Part shown: positions 16,445 to 25,078 of the stretch, piece after piece
Layout of the letters: each line of letters opens with the position of its first letter
How positions within the stretch are numbered: the first letter of the stretch is position 1
NCBI GenBank assembly: GCA_934176955.1
Contig: CAKPOS010000006.1
Location: forward strand, 21,874 to 85,873
DNA: 64,000 nucleotides
DNA from: an uncultured Bacilli bacterium
GTDB taxonomy: Bacteria; Bacillota_I; Bacilli_A; RF39; UBA660
Direction: 5' to 3'
Program-made: the position numbers and the translations under genes
The notes under the pieces: generated by a model
What the model saw: the letters and a program-made list of their open reading frames with translations, nothing else
Told to the model about the DNA's origin: nothing
Database searches by the model: none

Positions 16445-17219
16445 GATTGAATGTGAAAGTAATCATTCAGTATTATTTTTTAAAAATAAAAATTTAAAAT
16501 TAAAAAAAAATTTATCAGTAATTGTTGAAACAGATAAGGGATTGCAGTTTGGCAAAGTTATTGGTTTTGTAAATGATGGTTCAAAATTTGACAATATTGA
16601 ACTTTTTTCTGTGGTTAGGATAGCTAGTAAAAAAGATTATTACTATTATTTGGAAACTTTAAAATTGGAAAAGAAATGTTTTTCGGTTTGCAAAGCAATG
16701 GTGAATAGATTAAAATTAGATATGACTGTTTTGGATGCTTATTATAATTTTGATCGTACTCAGTTAATTTTTCGATTTATTGCTGAATCTAGAATAGATT
16801 TTCGACAACTTGCTCGTGAATTAGGTGCCACTTTTCATACTAGAATAGAACTTCGTCAGATTGGAATAAGAGATAAAGCGAAAGAAGTTGGTGGAATTGG
16901 TCCTTGTGGACGATTACTTTGTTGTAGTAGCTTTCTAAAAAATTTTGATAGCGTAACTATTAATATGGCAAAGAATCAAAATGTTTCTTTAAATCCTACG
17001 AAAATAAATGGGGTTTGTGGGAGATTATTATGTTGTCTTCGGTATGAGAATGAGGATTATCTTCAAGAAAAGAAAAAGTATCCTAAAATTGGTTCTATTA
17101 TAGAAACTCCAAAAGGAAAGGGGAAAGTTATTTCTATAAATATAGTTAGAAAAATTTATACAATTGAATTAGAGAATAAAGTGAGAGTAGAAGTGAGTTA
17201 TTTTGAAGATAAAGAATAG
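16431..17219 (+). CDS. ricT: RicT/YaaT, PSP1-domain regulator of RNA processing
   Basis: The 262-residue protein carries the PSP1 C-terminal domain with its cysteine pairs GPCGRLLCCSSFL (about 159-171) and NGVCGRLLCCLRYE (about 193-206), which in B. subtilis bind Fe-S clusters in the RicA-RicF-RicT (Y-) complex that assists RNase Y and affects sporulation, competence and biofilm phosphorelay. The place between holB and trmN is as in Bacillus. It overlaps both neighbours. Confidence 0.94.
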   Translation: MSIVEIECESNHSVLFFKNKNLKLKKNLSVIVETDKGLQFGKVIGFVNDGSKFDNIELFSVVRIASKKDYYYYLETLKLEKKCFSVCKAMVNRLKLDMTVLDAYYNFDRTQLIFRFIAESRIDFRQLARELGATFHTRIELRQIGIRDKAKEVGGIGPCGRLLCCSSFLKNFDSVTINMAKNQNVSLNPTKINGVCGRLLCCLRYENEDYLQEKKKYPKIGSIIETPKGKGKVISINIVRKIYTIELENKVRVEVSYFEDKE

Positions 17220-17928
17220 ATTATTAAATTTGGATATGATTATTTATCAAGATAGTGATTGGTTTAAATTTTCATTGGATTCTGTATTGTTGGCAAATTT
17301 TGTTACGATTAATTATCGTGTTAAAAAAATTATGGATTTTGCTACGGGAAATGCCCCAATTCCAATGTTGCTTTCCTATCGAACAAGTGCTCAAATTTAT
17401 GGAGTTGAATATCAAAAATGTGTTTATGAATTGGCCATTCAATCGATAAATGAAAATAATTTGGGAAATCAAATTCATTTGAGTTGTGGAGATGTTTCTG
17501 ATTTAAAAAATAAATTTCAAAGTGATTCTTTTGATGTTGTAACATGTAATCCTCCTTATTTTAAAACTTTAAGTTCGAATTATTTTAATCAAAATTTTGT
17601 AAAATCTATAGCTCGGCATGAGATTTTTTTGAATTTAGATATTATTTTTAGACAAGCTTTTTATTTATTGAAAACAGGCGGAGTTTTTGCTATGGTTCAT
17701 CGTACTGAAAGATTTAGTGAAATTTTAGAAAAAATGAAAAAATATCATTTGGAACCAAAGAGAATTCAATTTATTTATCCTAAAGAAGGAAAGAATAGTG
17801 ATTTATTTTTGATAGAGGCTGTAAAAAATGGGAATGTTGGTTTGAAAATGTTATTTCCATTAATTATTCATGAAAATGATAATACTTATACAGAAGAAGT
17901 TTCTAGAATATTAGAATTTAAATATTAG
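17203..17928 (+). CDS. yabB: tRNA(adenine-N6) methyltransferase-like protein, TrmN6/YabB
   Basis: Rossmann-fold SAM methyltransferase of 241 residues. The start region FKFSLDSVLLANF, the SAM-binding MDFATGNAPIPMLLS and the catalytic NPPY (CNPPYF, about residue 117) fit the TrmN6 family that modifies A37 of tRNA(Val). The usual motif I glycine run GxGxG is altered to ATGNAP. It begins with TTG 17203, overlapping ricT by 17 bases; the start has a weak ribosome site and is the least certain part. Confidence 0.9.
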   Translation: MKIKNRLLNLDMIIYQDSDWFKFSLDSVLLANFVTINYRVKKIMDFATGNAPIPMLLSYRTSAQIYGVEYQKCVYELAIQSINENNLGNQIHLSCGDVSDLKNKFQSDSFDVVTCNPPYFKTLSSNYFNQNFVKSIARHEIFLNLDIIFRQAFYLLKTGGVFAMVHRTERFSEILEKMKKYHLEPKRIQFIYPKEGKNSDLFLIEAVKNGNVGLKMLFPLIIHENDNTYTEEVSRILEFKY

Positions 17929-17938
17929 GAGGTTTTTT

Positions 17939-18784
17939 ATGTGGAAAAGAAGTTATGATAATGGTGCTATTTTATATTTAGTTCCTACACCTATTGGAAA
18001 TATGGAAGATATTACTTTTAGAAGCTTAAGAATATTAAAGGAAGTAGATGTTGTTTTTTCTGAAGATACAAGAGTAACACAAAATTTATTTAATTATTTT
18101 GAAATTAAGAAGAAATTAGTTGCTCTTCATGATCATAATGAAAATATTGTTAAGGAAGAAGTGCTTTCTTATTTGGAACAAGGTTGTAATGTTGCTATTG
18201 TTACAGATAGAGGAACACCAATTGTTAGTGATCCTGGTTATAAAACGGTGTCTTATGTTAGCCAAAAAGGATATTCAGTCGTTGCTTTGCCTGGTGCTTG
18301 TGCTTTTGTTCCAGCGTTAATTGTGTCTGGAATCAATCCACAGCCTTTTACCTTTTATGGATTTTTGGATAGTAAAATTGAAAAAAGAAAAAAAGAATTA
18401 ATGCAGTTGAAATTTGTAACAAATACGCTTATTTTTTATGAGGCTCCTCATCGAATTTTACAAACAATGAAATTAATGTTAGAAATTTTTGGGGATAGAG
18501 AAGTTAGTTTATCTAGAGAGATTACTAAGAAATTTGAGAGTGTTTATCGGGGAAAAATTTCTAATTTATTGCCGACATTGGAAAGTATTAAAGGAGAATT
18601 TGTTATTGTTGTATCTGGTTTTGAAAAGAATCTTGCTGATATGGAGTGTGGAATAGTTGAGCAGGTACAATTTTATATAGATAATGGCATGAAAAAGATG
18701 GAAGCAATTAAAATTGTAGCAAGAGAAAGAGAAATGAAGAAAAATGATGTATACGCTTTGTATCATCAGGAGGTAGAAAAGTGA
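17939..18784 (+). CDS. rsmI: 16S rRNA 2'-O-ribose C1402 methyltransferase RsmI
   Basis: SAM-dependent enzyme of the tetrapyrrole-methylase fold that methylates C1402 in the ribosomal decoding centre. The 281-residue protein has LYLVPTPIGNMEDIT near the start, SEDTR (about residue 40), TDRGTPIVSDPG (about 94-105) and ALPGACA. GAGG lies eight bases before the ATG. Its stop overlaps the pth GTG start by four bases. Confidence 0.95.
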   Translation: MWKRSYDNGAILYLVPTPIGNMEDITFRSLRILKEVDVVFSEDTRVTQNLFNYFEIKKKLVALHDHNENIVKEEVLSYLEQGCNVAIVTDRGTPIVSDPGYKTVSYVSQKGYSVVALPGACAFVPALIVSGINPQPFTFYGFLDSKIEKRKKELMQLKFVTNTLIFYEAPHRILQTMKLMLEIFGDREVSLSREITKKFESVYRGKISNLLPTLESIKGEFVIVVSGFEKNLADMECGIVEQVQFYIDNGMKKMEAIKIVAREREMKKNDVYALYHQEVEK

Positions 18785-19341
18785 AATTGATAGTGGGTTT
18801 GGGTAATCCTGGTAGGGAATATGTTAATACTAGACATAATATTGGTTTTCAATTGTTAGATTATATTGCTGGTAAAAATGGTTATTGTTTTTCTAGGGAA
18901 AAGTTTAACGGCAGTTGTGCAAAATTGATGATTAATGGAGAAAAAGTATTACTTGTTAAACCTTTATCTTATATGAATTTATCAGGGTCAGTAGTTGCTA
19001 AATATGTTTCTTTTTATAAGATTAGTTTTGATGATATTTTGATTATTCAAGATGATTTGGATATGAATTTTGGAAGAATTAAGATTGTTTATGACAGTAG
19101 TTGTGGTGGACATAATGGAATTAGAGATATTGAAAGGTGTCTTGGGACTAAAAAATATACTAGATTAAAAATTGGAATTGCACATGATAAATCAATGGAT
19201 ACAAAAGATTACGTATTAGGAAGTTTTAATAAAGATGAGCAGCAAGAAATAGAAAAAATTGATCATTATTTAGAGAATGTAGTTCATGATTTTTGTTGTA
19301 TGAGTTTGGAAAATTTGATGAGTAAATATAATCGAAAATAA
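18781..19341 (+). CDS. pth: peptidyl-tRNA hydrolase
   Basis: Frees tRNA from peptidyl-tRNA dropped by stalled ribosomes. The 186-residue protein shows VGLGNPGREYVNTRHNIGF with the catalytic histidine, the IIQDDLDMNFG acidic motif and GGHNGIRDIE. The start is GTG with AGGAGGT eight bases upstream. The order rsmI-pth-mfd resembles the pth-(fin)-mfd order in Bacillus. Confidence 0.96.
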   Translation: MKLIVGLGNPGREYVNTRHNIGFQLLDYIAGKNGYCFSREKFNGSCAKLMINGEKVLLVKPLSYMNLSGSVVAKYVSFYKISFDDILIIQDDLDMNFGRIKIVYDSSCGGHNGIRDIERCLGTKKYTRLKIGIAHDKSMDTKDYVLGSFNKDEQQEIEKIDHYLENVVHDFCCMSLENLMSKYNRK

Positions 19342-19387
19342 AAATACTTATCAATATTTTTTTCGTTATTTAAGGAGGAATGTTTGT

Positions 19388-22300
19388 ATGAATTTTTTTG
19401 AGCGTTTGTTTGATGTCTGTGATAATGATTATTATGGAGTAAGTGGGCTTAATGCTGAATTGAATTGTGTTTATGTTTATGATGCTTTTGTTAAATATCA
19501 GAGAGGTATGGTTATTGTTACTAATTCTTTGTATGAAGCTAATACTTTATATAATAAGTTGTTGAGTTATACAAATAGAGTATTATTTTTTCCTATGGAT
19601 GATTTTATTACAAGTGAAGCAATAGCGATTAGTCCTGAATTTAAGAGTGAAAGAATTCATACTTTAAATCAATTATCTAGAGATAATAATTATATTGTTG
19701 TTACTAATTTGATGGGTATACTTAGGTATTTGCCTATTGTTGATGTTTGGAAAAATCACATTGTTCATTTAAAAAAGGGAATGTCAGTTGAAAGAGATCG
19801 ATTGATTCAACAGTTGTATGAGATGGGATATGAAAGAGAGACAATTGTTAGCGAAACAGGTAAATTGGGGGTTAGAGGCTATGTTTTAGATATTTTTCCT
19901 ATTGATTTCGAAAATCCTATTCGTATTGAATTTTGGGGAGATGAAATTGATAGTATAAAATATTTTGATGTTGATTCACAAATTTCATCGAATTTAGTAG
20001 ATGAGATTGATATTTATCCATATTCTGAATTTTTACTTAGTACTAAATCTGTTGATGATGTTATGCAAAAAAAACAAAAGTATTTAAAGTATTATTCAGA
20101 TCAAATTGGTTCATTATGGGATTATATGGGTAAATATATGTGTTTTTATTATGACTACAATCAAATTGAAGAAGGCTATAAAATACTTAGGGAAACTATT
20201 TTCAATTATGATAAGGATAATCGTAATACATCAGGTATTCAAACTGATTATATGTATGATTTAAAAGATATTCATTTTGAAAAAGAAATTTTTTTGATGA
20301 ATTTTGACAATATTTTAATGAATATTAAGTTAAAAGAAGAAAAAAAATATATTAGTGGTGCAGTAGATTGTTATAATGGTAATTTTAATTTATTGAAAAA
20401 TGATTTAGAGAAATATTTATTACATAATAAAACAGTTATTCTTTGTGTTGAAGATGAAAATTCTAGAAAGAGAATTGGGAAGTATTTTGAAGATATAAAT
20501 ATTGTTAATTCTAGTGAAGATTCTATTGCTTTGGGAAAAATTAACATTATTGTTAAAGGTATTGATTCTGGGTTCCTTTTTGGGGATTATGTGGTAATTT
20601 CGGCGAATGATATGTTTCATACTAGTGAAGTAAAGAAAAAATATAAAAATAAATTTAAACTTGGGACTAAAATTAATAGTGTTAGTAATATTTCTAAAGG
20701 AGATTATATTGTACATGAGTCGCATGGAATTGGAATTTATGATGAATTGTGTACAATTGTGAAAAATGGTTATAAAAAAGATTATATAAAATTAATTTAT
20801 GATGGTGGGGATGTTTTATATATTCCAGTAGAAAAAATAGATCGAATTAGTAAATTTTCTGGAAAAGAAGGTGTTAGTGTTCGTCTTGATAGTCTTAGTA
20901 GCGATAAATGGCAGAAGAGGAAGGCTCGTGTTCGTAGTAGATTAGAAGATATTGCAGCTAATTTAATTAAGGTTTCTGCTGAAAGAGAAGCAATGAAGGG
21001 GTTTGCTTTTTCTCAAGATGATGAGACGCAAGTTTTGTTTGACAGTAATTTTCAATTTGAAGAAACTCCTGATCAATTGAAGGCTATTTCAGCGATTAAA
21101 TATGAGATGGAAAAGCCTAAACCTATGGATATGTTGTTGTGTGGAGATGTTGGTTATGGAAAAACAGAGGTTGCTTTTCGTGCAATGTTTAAGGCAGTAA
21201 ATGATGGAAAACAAGTATCTTATTTGTGTCCAACGACTATTTTATCAAATCAACAGTATAAGAATGCTTTGAAGAGATTTGCTGATTTTCCTGTTTCTAT
21301 TGCTTTGTTAAATCGTTTTGTTGATCGAAAAAAACAGAAAAAAATTATTGAGGATGTTAAAGATGGAAAGGTAGATATTTTATTTGGTACACATAGAATT
21401 CTTAGTAATGATATTTCTTTTCGTGATTTGGGATTGTTGGTAATTGATGAAGAACAGAGATTTGGTGTTACGCATAAAGAGAAAATTAAACAGTATAAAG
21501 CAAATATAGATGTTCTTACTTTGTCTGCTACCCCCATTCCTAGGACACTTCAAATGTCAATGACTGGGATTCGTAGTCTTGCTTTGATAGAAACTCCTCC
21601 TCTTCAACGTTTACCTATTCAAACTTATGTACTTGGGGAAAATAATAATGTAATTAAAGATGCTTTATATAAGGAGTTATCGAGAAATGGTCAGGCTTTT
21701 GTTTTATATAATCATGTTGATGATATTGAAAATAAGATGATTAAATTAAATGAGCTAGTTCCTGATGCTAGAATGGATTTTGCTCATGGGCAAATGACTA
21801 AAACTGAACTTGAAGATAAGATGCAAGATTTTATTGATCATAAATTTGACGTGTTAGTTTGTACGACAATTATTGAAACAGGAATAGATATTCCTAATGT
21901 AAATACTTTAATTATTATGGATGCTGATCATTTTGGTTTATCGCAATTGTATCAAATTAGGGGAAGAATTGGTCGTAGTGATAAGATTGGTTATGCATAT
22001 TTAATGTATGATAGTCATAAAGAGTTGAATGAGATTGCTGTTAAACGTTTGAATACAATTAAGGAATTTACAGAACTTGGTAGTGGATTTAAGATTGCAA
22101 TGAGGGATTTATCTATTCGAGGGGCTGGAGATATTCTTGGTAGTGAACAATCGGGTTTTATTGATACAATTGGTATTGAACTTTATTTAAAGATGTTGAA
22201 AGATGCTGTTGATAAAATTAAAGGGGAGTATGTAGAAGAAGAAGTTGATGAGAATTTAGATAATCGTAGTTTGATTGATGTGGATACTCATATAGATGAT

Positions 22301-22723
22301 AATTACATTAAAGATGATGACTTAAAGATAGAAATTCATAAGAAAATTAATGAAGTAAATTCTATGGAAAAATTAAATGAAGTAAAAGCAGAATTAGAAA
22401 ATCGATTTGGAAAAATTAGTTATGAGTTAGAAGTTTATATGTATGAAGAATGGTTTGAAAAATTAGCTAATAAATTAGAAATTAAGAAAGTAAAACAAAC
22501 CAAAACTATGATTGATTTAGAGTTATCAGAAGATATTAGTAAAAAAATACAAGGTGAGGAATTATTTATGTTATCTTATGAGATATCGCGAAATTTTAAA
22601 TTGAGTTTTAAAGATAATAAGATTCATGTTATTTTAGAATTAGTTAATTTAGATAAACATTTCTTATTGTATATTATTGAACTTTTATCTAAATTAATTG
22701 AAAAATTAGGATTAAAGATTTAA
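19388..22723 (+). CDS. mfd: transcription-repair coupling factor Mfd
   Basis: Removes RNA polymerase stalled at lesions and recruits UvrA. The 1111-residue protein has the degenerate UvrB-like N-terminal module, the RNA-polymerase-interacting domain (KGDYIVHESHGIGIYD), the RecG-like motor with Walker A LLCGDVGYGKTEVA (about 578) and Walker B VIDEEQRFG, the SATPIPRTLQMS motif, and the C-terminal TRCF domain. AAGGAGGA lies before the ATG. Slightly shorter than the 1177 residues of B. subtilis. Confidence 0.97.
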   Translation: MNFFERLFDVCDNDYYGVSGLNAELNCVYVYDAFVKYQRGMVIVTNSLYEANTLYNKLLSYTNRVLFFPMDDFITSEAIAISPEFKSERIHTLNQLSRDNNYIVVTNLMGILRYLPIVDVWKNHIVHLKKGMSVERDRLIQQLYEMGYERETIVSETGKLGVRGYVLDIFPIDFENPIRIEFWGDEIDSIKYFDVDSQISSNLVDEIDIYPYSEFLLSTKSVDDVMQKKQKYLKYYSDQIGSLWDYMGKYMCFYYDYNQIEEGYKILRETIFNYDKDNRNTSGIQTDYMYDLKDIHFEKEIFLMNFDNILMNIKLKEEKKYISGAVDCYNGNFNLLKNDLEKYLLHNKTVILCVEDENSRKRIGKYFEDINIVNSSEDSIALGKINIIVKGIDSGFLFGDYVVISANDMFHTSEVKKKYKNKFKLGTKINSVSNISKGDYIVHESHGIGIYDELCTIVKNGYKKDYIKLIYDGGDVLYIPVEKIDRISKFSGKEGVSVRLDSLSSDKWQKRKARVRSRLEDIAANLIKVSAEREAMKGFAFSQDDETQVLFDSNFQFEETPDQLKAISAIKYEMEKPKPMDMLLCGDVGYGKTEVAFRAMFKAVNDGKQVSYLCPTTILSNQQYKNALKRFADFPVSIALLNRFVDRKKQKKIIEDVKDGKVDILFGTHRILSNDISFRDLGLLVIDEEQRFGVTHKEKIKQYKANIDVLTLSATPIPRTLQMSMTGIRSLALIETPPLQRLPIQTYVLGENNNVIKDALYKELSRNGQAFVLYNHVDDIENKMIKLNELVPDARMDFAHGQMTKTELEDKMQDFIDHKFDVLVCTTIIETGIDIPNVNTLIIMDADHFGLSQLYQIRGRIGRSDKIGYAYLMYDSHKELNEIAVKRLNTIKEFTELGSGFKIAMRDLSIRGAGDILGSEQSGFIDTIGIELYLKMLKDAVDKIKGEYVEEEVDENLDNRSLIDVDTHIDDNYIKDDDLKIEIHKKINEVNSMEKLNEVKAELENRFGKISYELEVYMYEEWFEKLANKLEIKKVKQTKTMIDLELSEDISKKIQGEELFMLSYEISRNFKLSFKDNKIHVILELVNLDKHFLLYIIELLSKLIEKLGLKI

Positions 22724-22749
22724 AAATAAAAAATGTTTGGTGGTTATTT

Positions 22750-23079
22750 ATGAAAATATTATTGTTTTTCTTTCTTTTTCTTTTCTTTCTTGTAATATTA
22801 GATAACATTTTTGAACTTATTTATTCTCGAAATGGTGATTATTGTTATGGTAAAACTGGGAACAGAGTTAAAAAAAATATTTCTAATTTTAATATTATTC
22901 CGTGTAATAATGATATTTTTCGTTGCTATTGGATTGCTGTTAATTATCATTTAGTTAAGAAAAAAGAAGATTTTCTTGTTTCAATTTTATTAAAGTGGCT
23001 TCACAATGGAAATATTAAGATTCAAAAAATTGATCATAAAACTTTTTATAAAAAAATATTTTTAATATTATTTTTATAA
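22750..23079 (+). CDS. DUF2207-like membrane protein, part 1 of a gene split by a frameshift
   Basis: The 109-residue frame has TGGTGG as ribosome site, one strong membrane segment (residues 2-20) and a cytosolic region. The text YWIAVNYHLVKKKEDFLVSILLKW resembles the start of the C-terminal cytosolic part of DUF2207 proteins, where a short winged-helix-like stretch follows the last membrane segment. The frame runs off at 23079, just after a run of seven As (23050-23056). A -1 shift there continues into the next frame, which carries the rest of the domain. The usual N-terminal extracellular DUF2207 domain is absent. Function unknown. Confidence 0.6.
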   Translation: MKILLFFFLFLFFLVILDNIFELIYSRNGDYCYGKTGNRVKKNISNFNIIPCNNDIFRCYWIAVNYHLVKKKEDFLVSILLKWLHNGNIKIQKIDHKTFYKKIFLILFL

Positions 23080-23102
23080 AACCACCAAGTGACACAATTG
23101 AA

Positions 23103-23636
23103 TTGGAAGAAAGATTATATGAATATATGTATAAAGCTAGTCAAAATGGGGAATTGAATAGAAAAAAATTTAAAAAATGGTGTTGGGAAAATGATGTAAA
23201 TATTCGTAGGTGGTTTGAGGAAGTTCTTGATTTTGAGAGAAAAATGCTTATTAATGATAATAAAATCAGTGTTCGTGAGATTAAAATTAGAAAATTAGGT
23301 TATCGATTAAAGGGCCTAGTATTTGATGTTGACTCTTCTATGATGACTGAAGCGGAAAAAATTGTTGGTTTTAAGAATTACTTAAAAAAAATTTCTAGTA
23401 TTCAAGGAAAAGAGTTTATAGATATTAATTTTTTGAATGATTATTTAATGTATGCTCAAATGTTTGGGATTGTTAATAAAGTTGCACGACGTTTTAACTC
23501 GTTATATCCAGAAGTAATTAGAGATATGGATATAGGTTATAGTTATGATGATATTGTATTTTTAAATATGTTGGTAAATACTGGAATTAGTACTGCTCGA
23601 AAAATTTCAAGAAATGATGATAGAATTGGATATTGA
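23103..23636 (+). CDS. DUF2207-like protein, part 2 (C-terminal domain)
   Basis: Reads ERLYEYMYKASQNGELNRKKFKKWC then a YAQMFGIVNKVARRF block, both typical of the DUF2207 C-terminus. There is no Shine-Dalgarno before the TTG at 23103, and the frame is open back to 23052, overlapping part 1, so this is probably not an independent gene. Joined by a -1 shift at the A7 run, the product would be about 295 residues. It may be a pseudogene, an assembly error, or expressed by polymerase slippage. Confidence 0.6.
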   Translation: MEERLYEYMYKASQNGELNRKKFKKWCWENDVNIRRWFEEVLDFERKMLINDNKISVREIKIRKLGYRLKGLVFDVDSSMMTEAEKIVGFKNYLKKISSIQGKEFIDINFLNDYLMYAQMFGIVNKVARRFNSLYPEVIRDMDIGYSYDDIVFLNMLVNTGISTARKISRNDDRIGY

Positions 23637-23651
23637 TTGAATTAAATATTT

Positions 23652-23704
23652 AAAGAATTAATTTGTATTTTATTAGAATTTAAAGTACTATTAATTCTTT
23701 TTTT
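23652..23704 (+). terminator. terminator after the DUF2207-like gene
   Basis: AAAGAATTAAT (23652-23662) pairs perfectly with ATTAATTCTTT (23690-23700), 27-base loop, then Ts. Confidence 0.6.
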
Positions 23705-23705
23705 C

Positions 23706-23734
23706 TTGTTTTGAAAAAAATATTTAAGTATAAT
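23706..23734 (+). promoter_or_regulatory. sigma-A-type promoter of the HAD hydrolase gene
   Basis: TTGTTT (23706-23711), 17-base spacer, TATAAT (23729-23734), about 20 bases before the GTG start. Confidence 0.7.
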
Positions 23735-23753
23735 GATAAAGAGGTGTATTTTT

Positions 23754-24533
23754 GTGAAAATAATATTTAGTGATTTTGATAAAACTTTGGTAGATAGAGG
23801 TGTTAATAATGGGAAAATCAAAGATATTAATTTAGATATTCTTAAAAAAATTAAGAGTAGTCAAGTTAATTTTTCTATTGTAAGTGGTAGGTGTTTATCT
23901 TTTTTTAAAGAAGAATATCCAGAATTGATGAATGTTGTTTCATTTTTTATTTCTTCTAATGGTAGTAGTATATATGATATTTTGGAGAGTAAGTATATTT
24001 ATTTTAGTTTTATTGATAGTAGTGATTTAAAAAATGTTTATGAATGTGCTAAAAAGTATAATTTAAGTGTATATTTTAATTTATTAAATAAACGATTTTA
24101 TTCTGAGAAAGGATCTTATCAGTATTTTAAGTTTGATGAAATGCAATGTGAGCAAGTGGTGTTGATGGGAGATATTGAAAATTATGAAATTTTAATTGAC
24201 GATATTGATAAAATCGAAAATTTAAAAGTTAGTAATAAAGGAAAAAATCCAGATAATGGTAGTTTCTTTTTGGATATTAATCGAAAAGATGTATCTAAAG
24301 GAAAAGCAATTTCTTATTTATGTGATTATTTAGAAATTGATAGAAATGATACTATTTGCTTTGGTGATAGTGATAATGATTTATCGATGTTTCAAGTAGT
24401 TGGTAAAGGGATAGCTGTTGAAAATGCAAGTGAGAAAATTAAAGAGAATGCCGATGAAAAAATTGGAACTGTGTGGGAAGGTAGTGTATTTAAATATATT
24501 GATAATATCTTAAAGAAAGAAAATAATTTTTAG
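23754..24533 (+). CDS. HAD-superfamily phosphatase, Cof type
   Basis: Haloacid-dehalogenase hydrolase of 259 residues. Motif I DFDKTLVD (about residues 6-13), motif II SIVSGR, motif III lysine in SKGKAISYL (about 181), and motif IV GDSDNDLSMF (about 203-212) are complete; the large C2 cap marks the Cof/YidA subgroup that dephosphorylates sugar phosphates, flavin or pyridoxal nucleotides. Substrate unknown. GTG 23754 follows AAGAGGTG; the longer frame from 23733 would overlap the -10 box. Confidence 0.9.
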   Translation: MKIIFSDFDKTLVDRGVNNGKIKDINLDILKKIKSSQVNFSIVSGRCLSFFKEEYPELMNVVSFFISSNGSSIYDILESKYIYFSFIDSSDLKNVYECAKKYNLSVYFNLLNKRFYSEKGSYQYFKFDEMQCEQVVLMGDIENYEILIDDIDKIENLKVSNKGKNPDNGSFFLDINRKDVSKGKAISYLCDYLEIDRNDTICFGDSDNDLSMFQVVGKGIAVENASEKIKENADEKIGTVWEGSVFKYIDNILKKENNF

Positions 24534-24617
24534 TTTTTTTTAAGAATGGTGTATTTTTTTTGATGATTTGCTTAATATGATAATGTAGTTATTATTTCTT
24601 TTTTGTTTATTCCTGGA

Positions 24618-24647
24618 AAAGCTGATGAATAATCATTGGCTTTTTTT
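24618..24647 (+). terminator. terminator after the HAD gene
   Basis: AAAGCTGATGA (24618-24628) pairs with TCATTGGCTTT (24633-24643) through two G-T pairs, followed by a T run. The rest of 24534-24710 shows nothing else. Confidence 0.75.
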
Positions 24648-24707
24648 GTAAAGTTTTTGTGGAATAGTATATTTTTTTTAACATTTTTTATTTCTTTCTT
24701 ATTTTTT

Positions 24708-24716
24708 TGGTATAAT
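24708..24716 (+). promoter_or_regulatory. extended -10 promoter TGGTATAAT
   Basis: TG-G-TATAAT at 24708-24716. The transcript would start near 24723, which rules out the in-frame ATG at 24718 and supports ATG 24736 for the next gene. Confidence 0.6.
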
Positions 24717-24735
24717 TATGAAAAAGAGGGATGTT

Positions 24736-25050
24736 ATGAAGAAAGATAGAATTATTAATACTGAGGAATTAAGATTAAAAATTGTGAATATGTTAAAGAT
24801 ATATGGTTATTATGATGGTATTTTGGTGAGTAGTAATAATGAAAAAGGGTTTGTGGATGGAAGTTTATCTTTAGATGATATTATTCTTAATCGGAAAGAT
24901 TTTAAAGAATTAAAACGAAGTGTTAAGAAATTGTTGGATTATTGTTATGAGAATAACTTTGATGAGTTGATAAGAGAAGTAAATTATTTTTATCAAGTAA
25001 TGGAAAAAAATATTCGTAAAAAATTCGGCAATTTATTTGATAAGTTTTGA
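24736..25050 (+). CDS. unknown 104-residue protein
   Basis: I do not recognise this protein. It is charged, mostly helical in appearance, without membrane segments or cysteine motifs beyond one Cys. AAGAGGG lies seven bases before ATG 24736. It precedes the GHSKGG hydrolase by 28 bases and is probably cotranscribed with it. Confidence 0.7.
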   Translation: MKKDRIINTEELRLKIVNMLKIYGYYDGILVSSNNEKGFVDGSLSLDDIILNRKDFKELKRSVKKLLDYCYENNFDELIREVNYFYQVMEKNIRKKFGNLFDKF

Positions 25051-25078
25051 TGAATTGTTTTTGATTGGAGGATAGAAA

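Noticed and set aside
20420..20725. 101-codon minus-strand frame inside mfd
   Set aside because: Shadow of the mfd coding sequence; no ribosome site, Asn/Ile-rich composition caused by the reading of AT-rich codons backwards.
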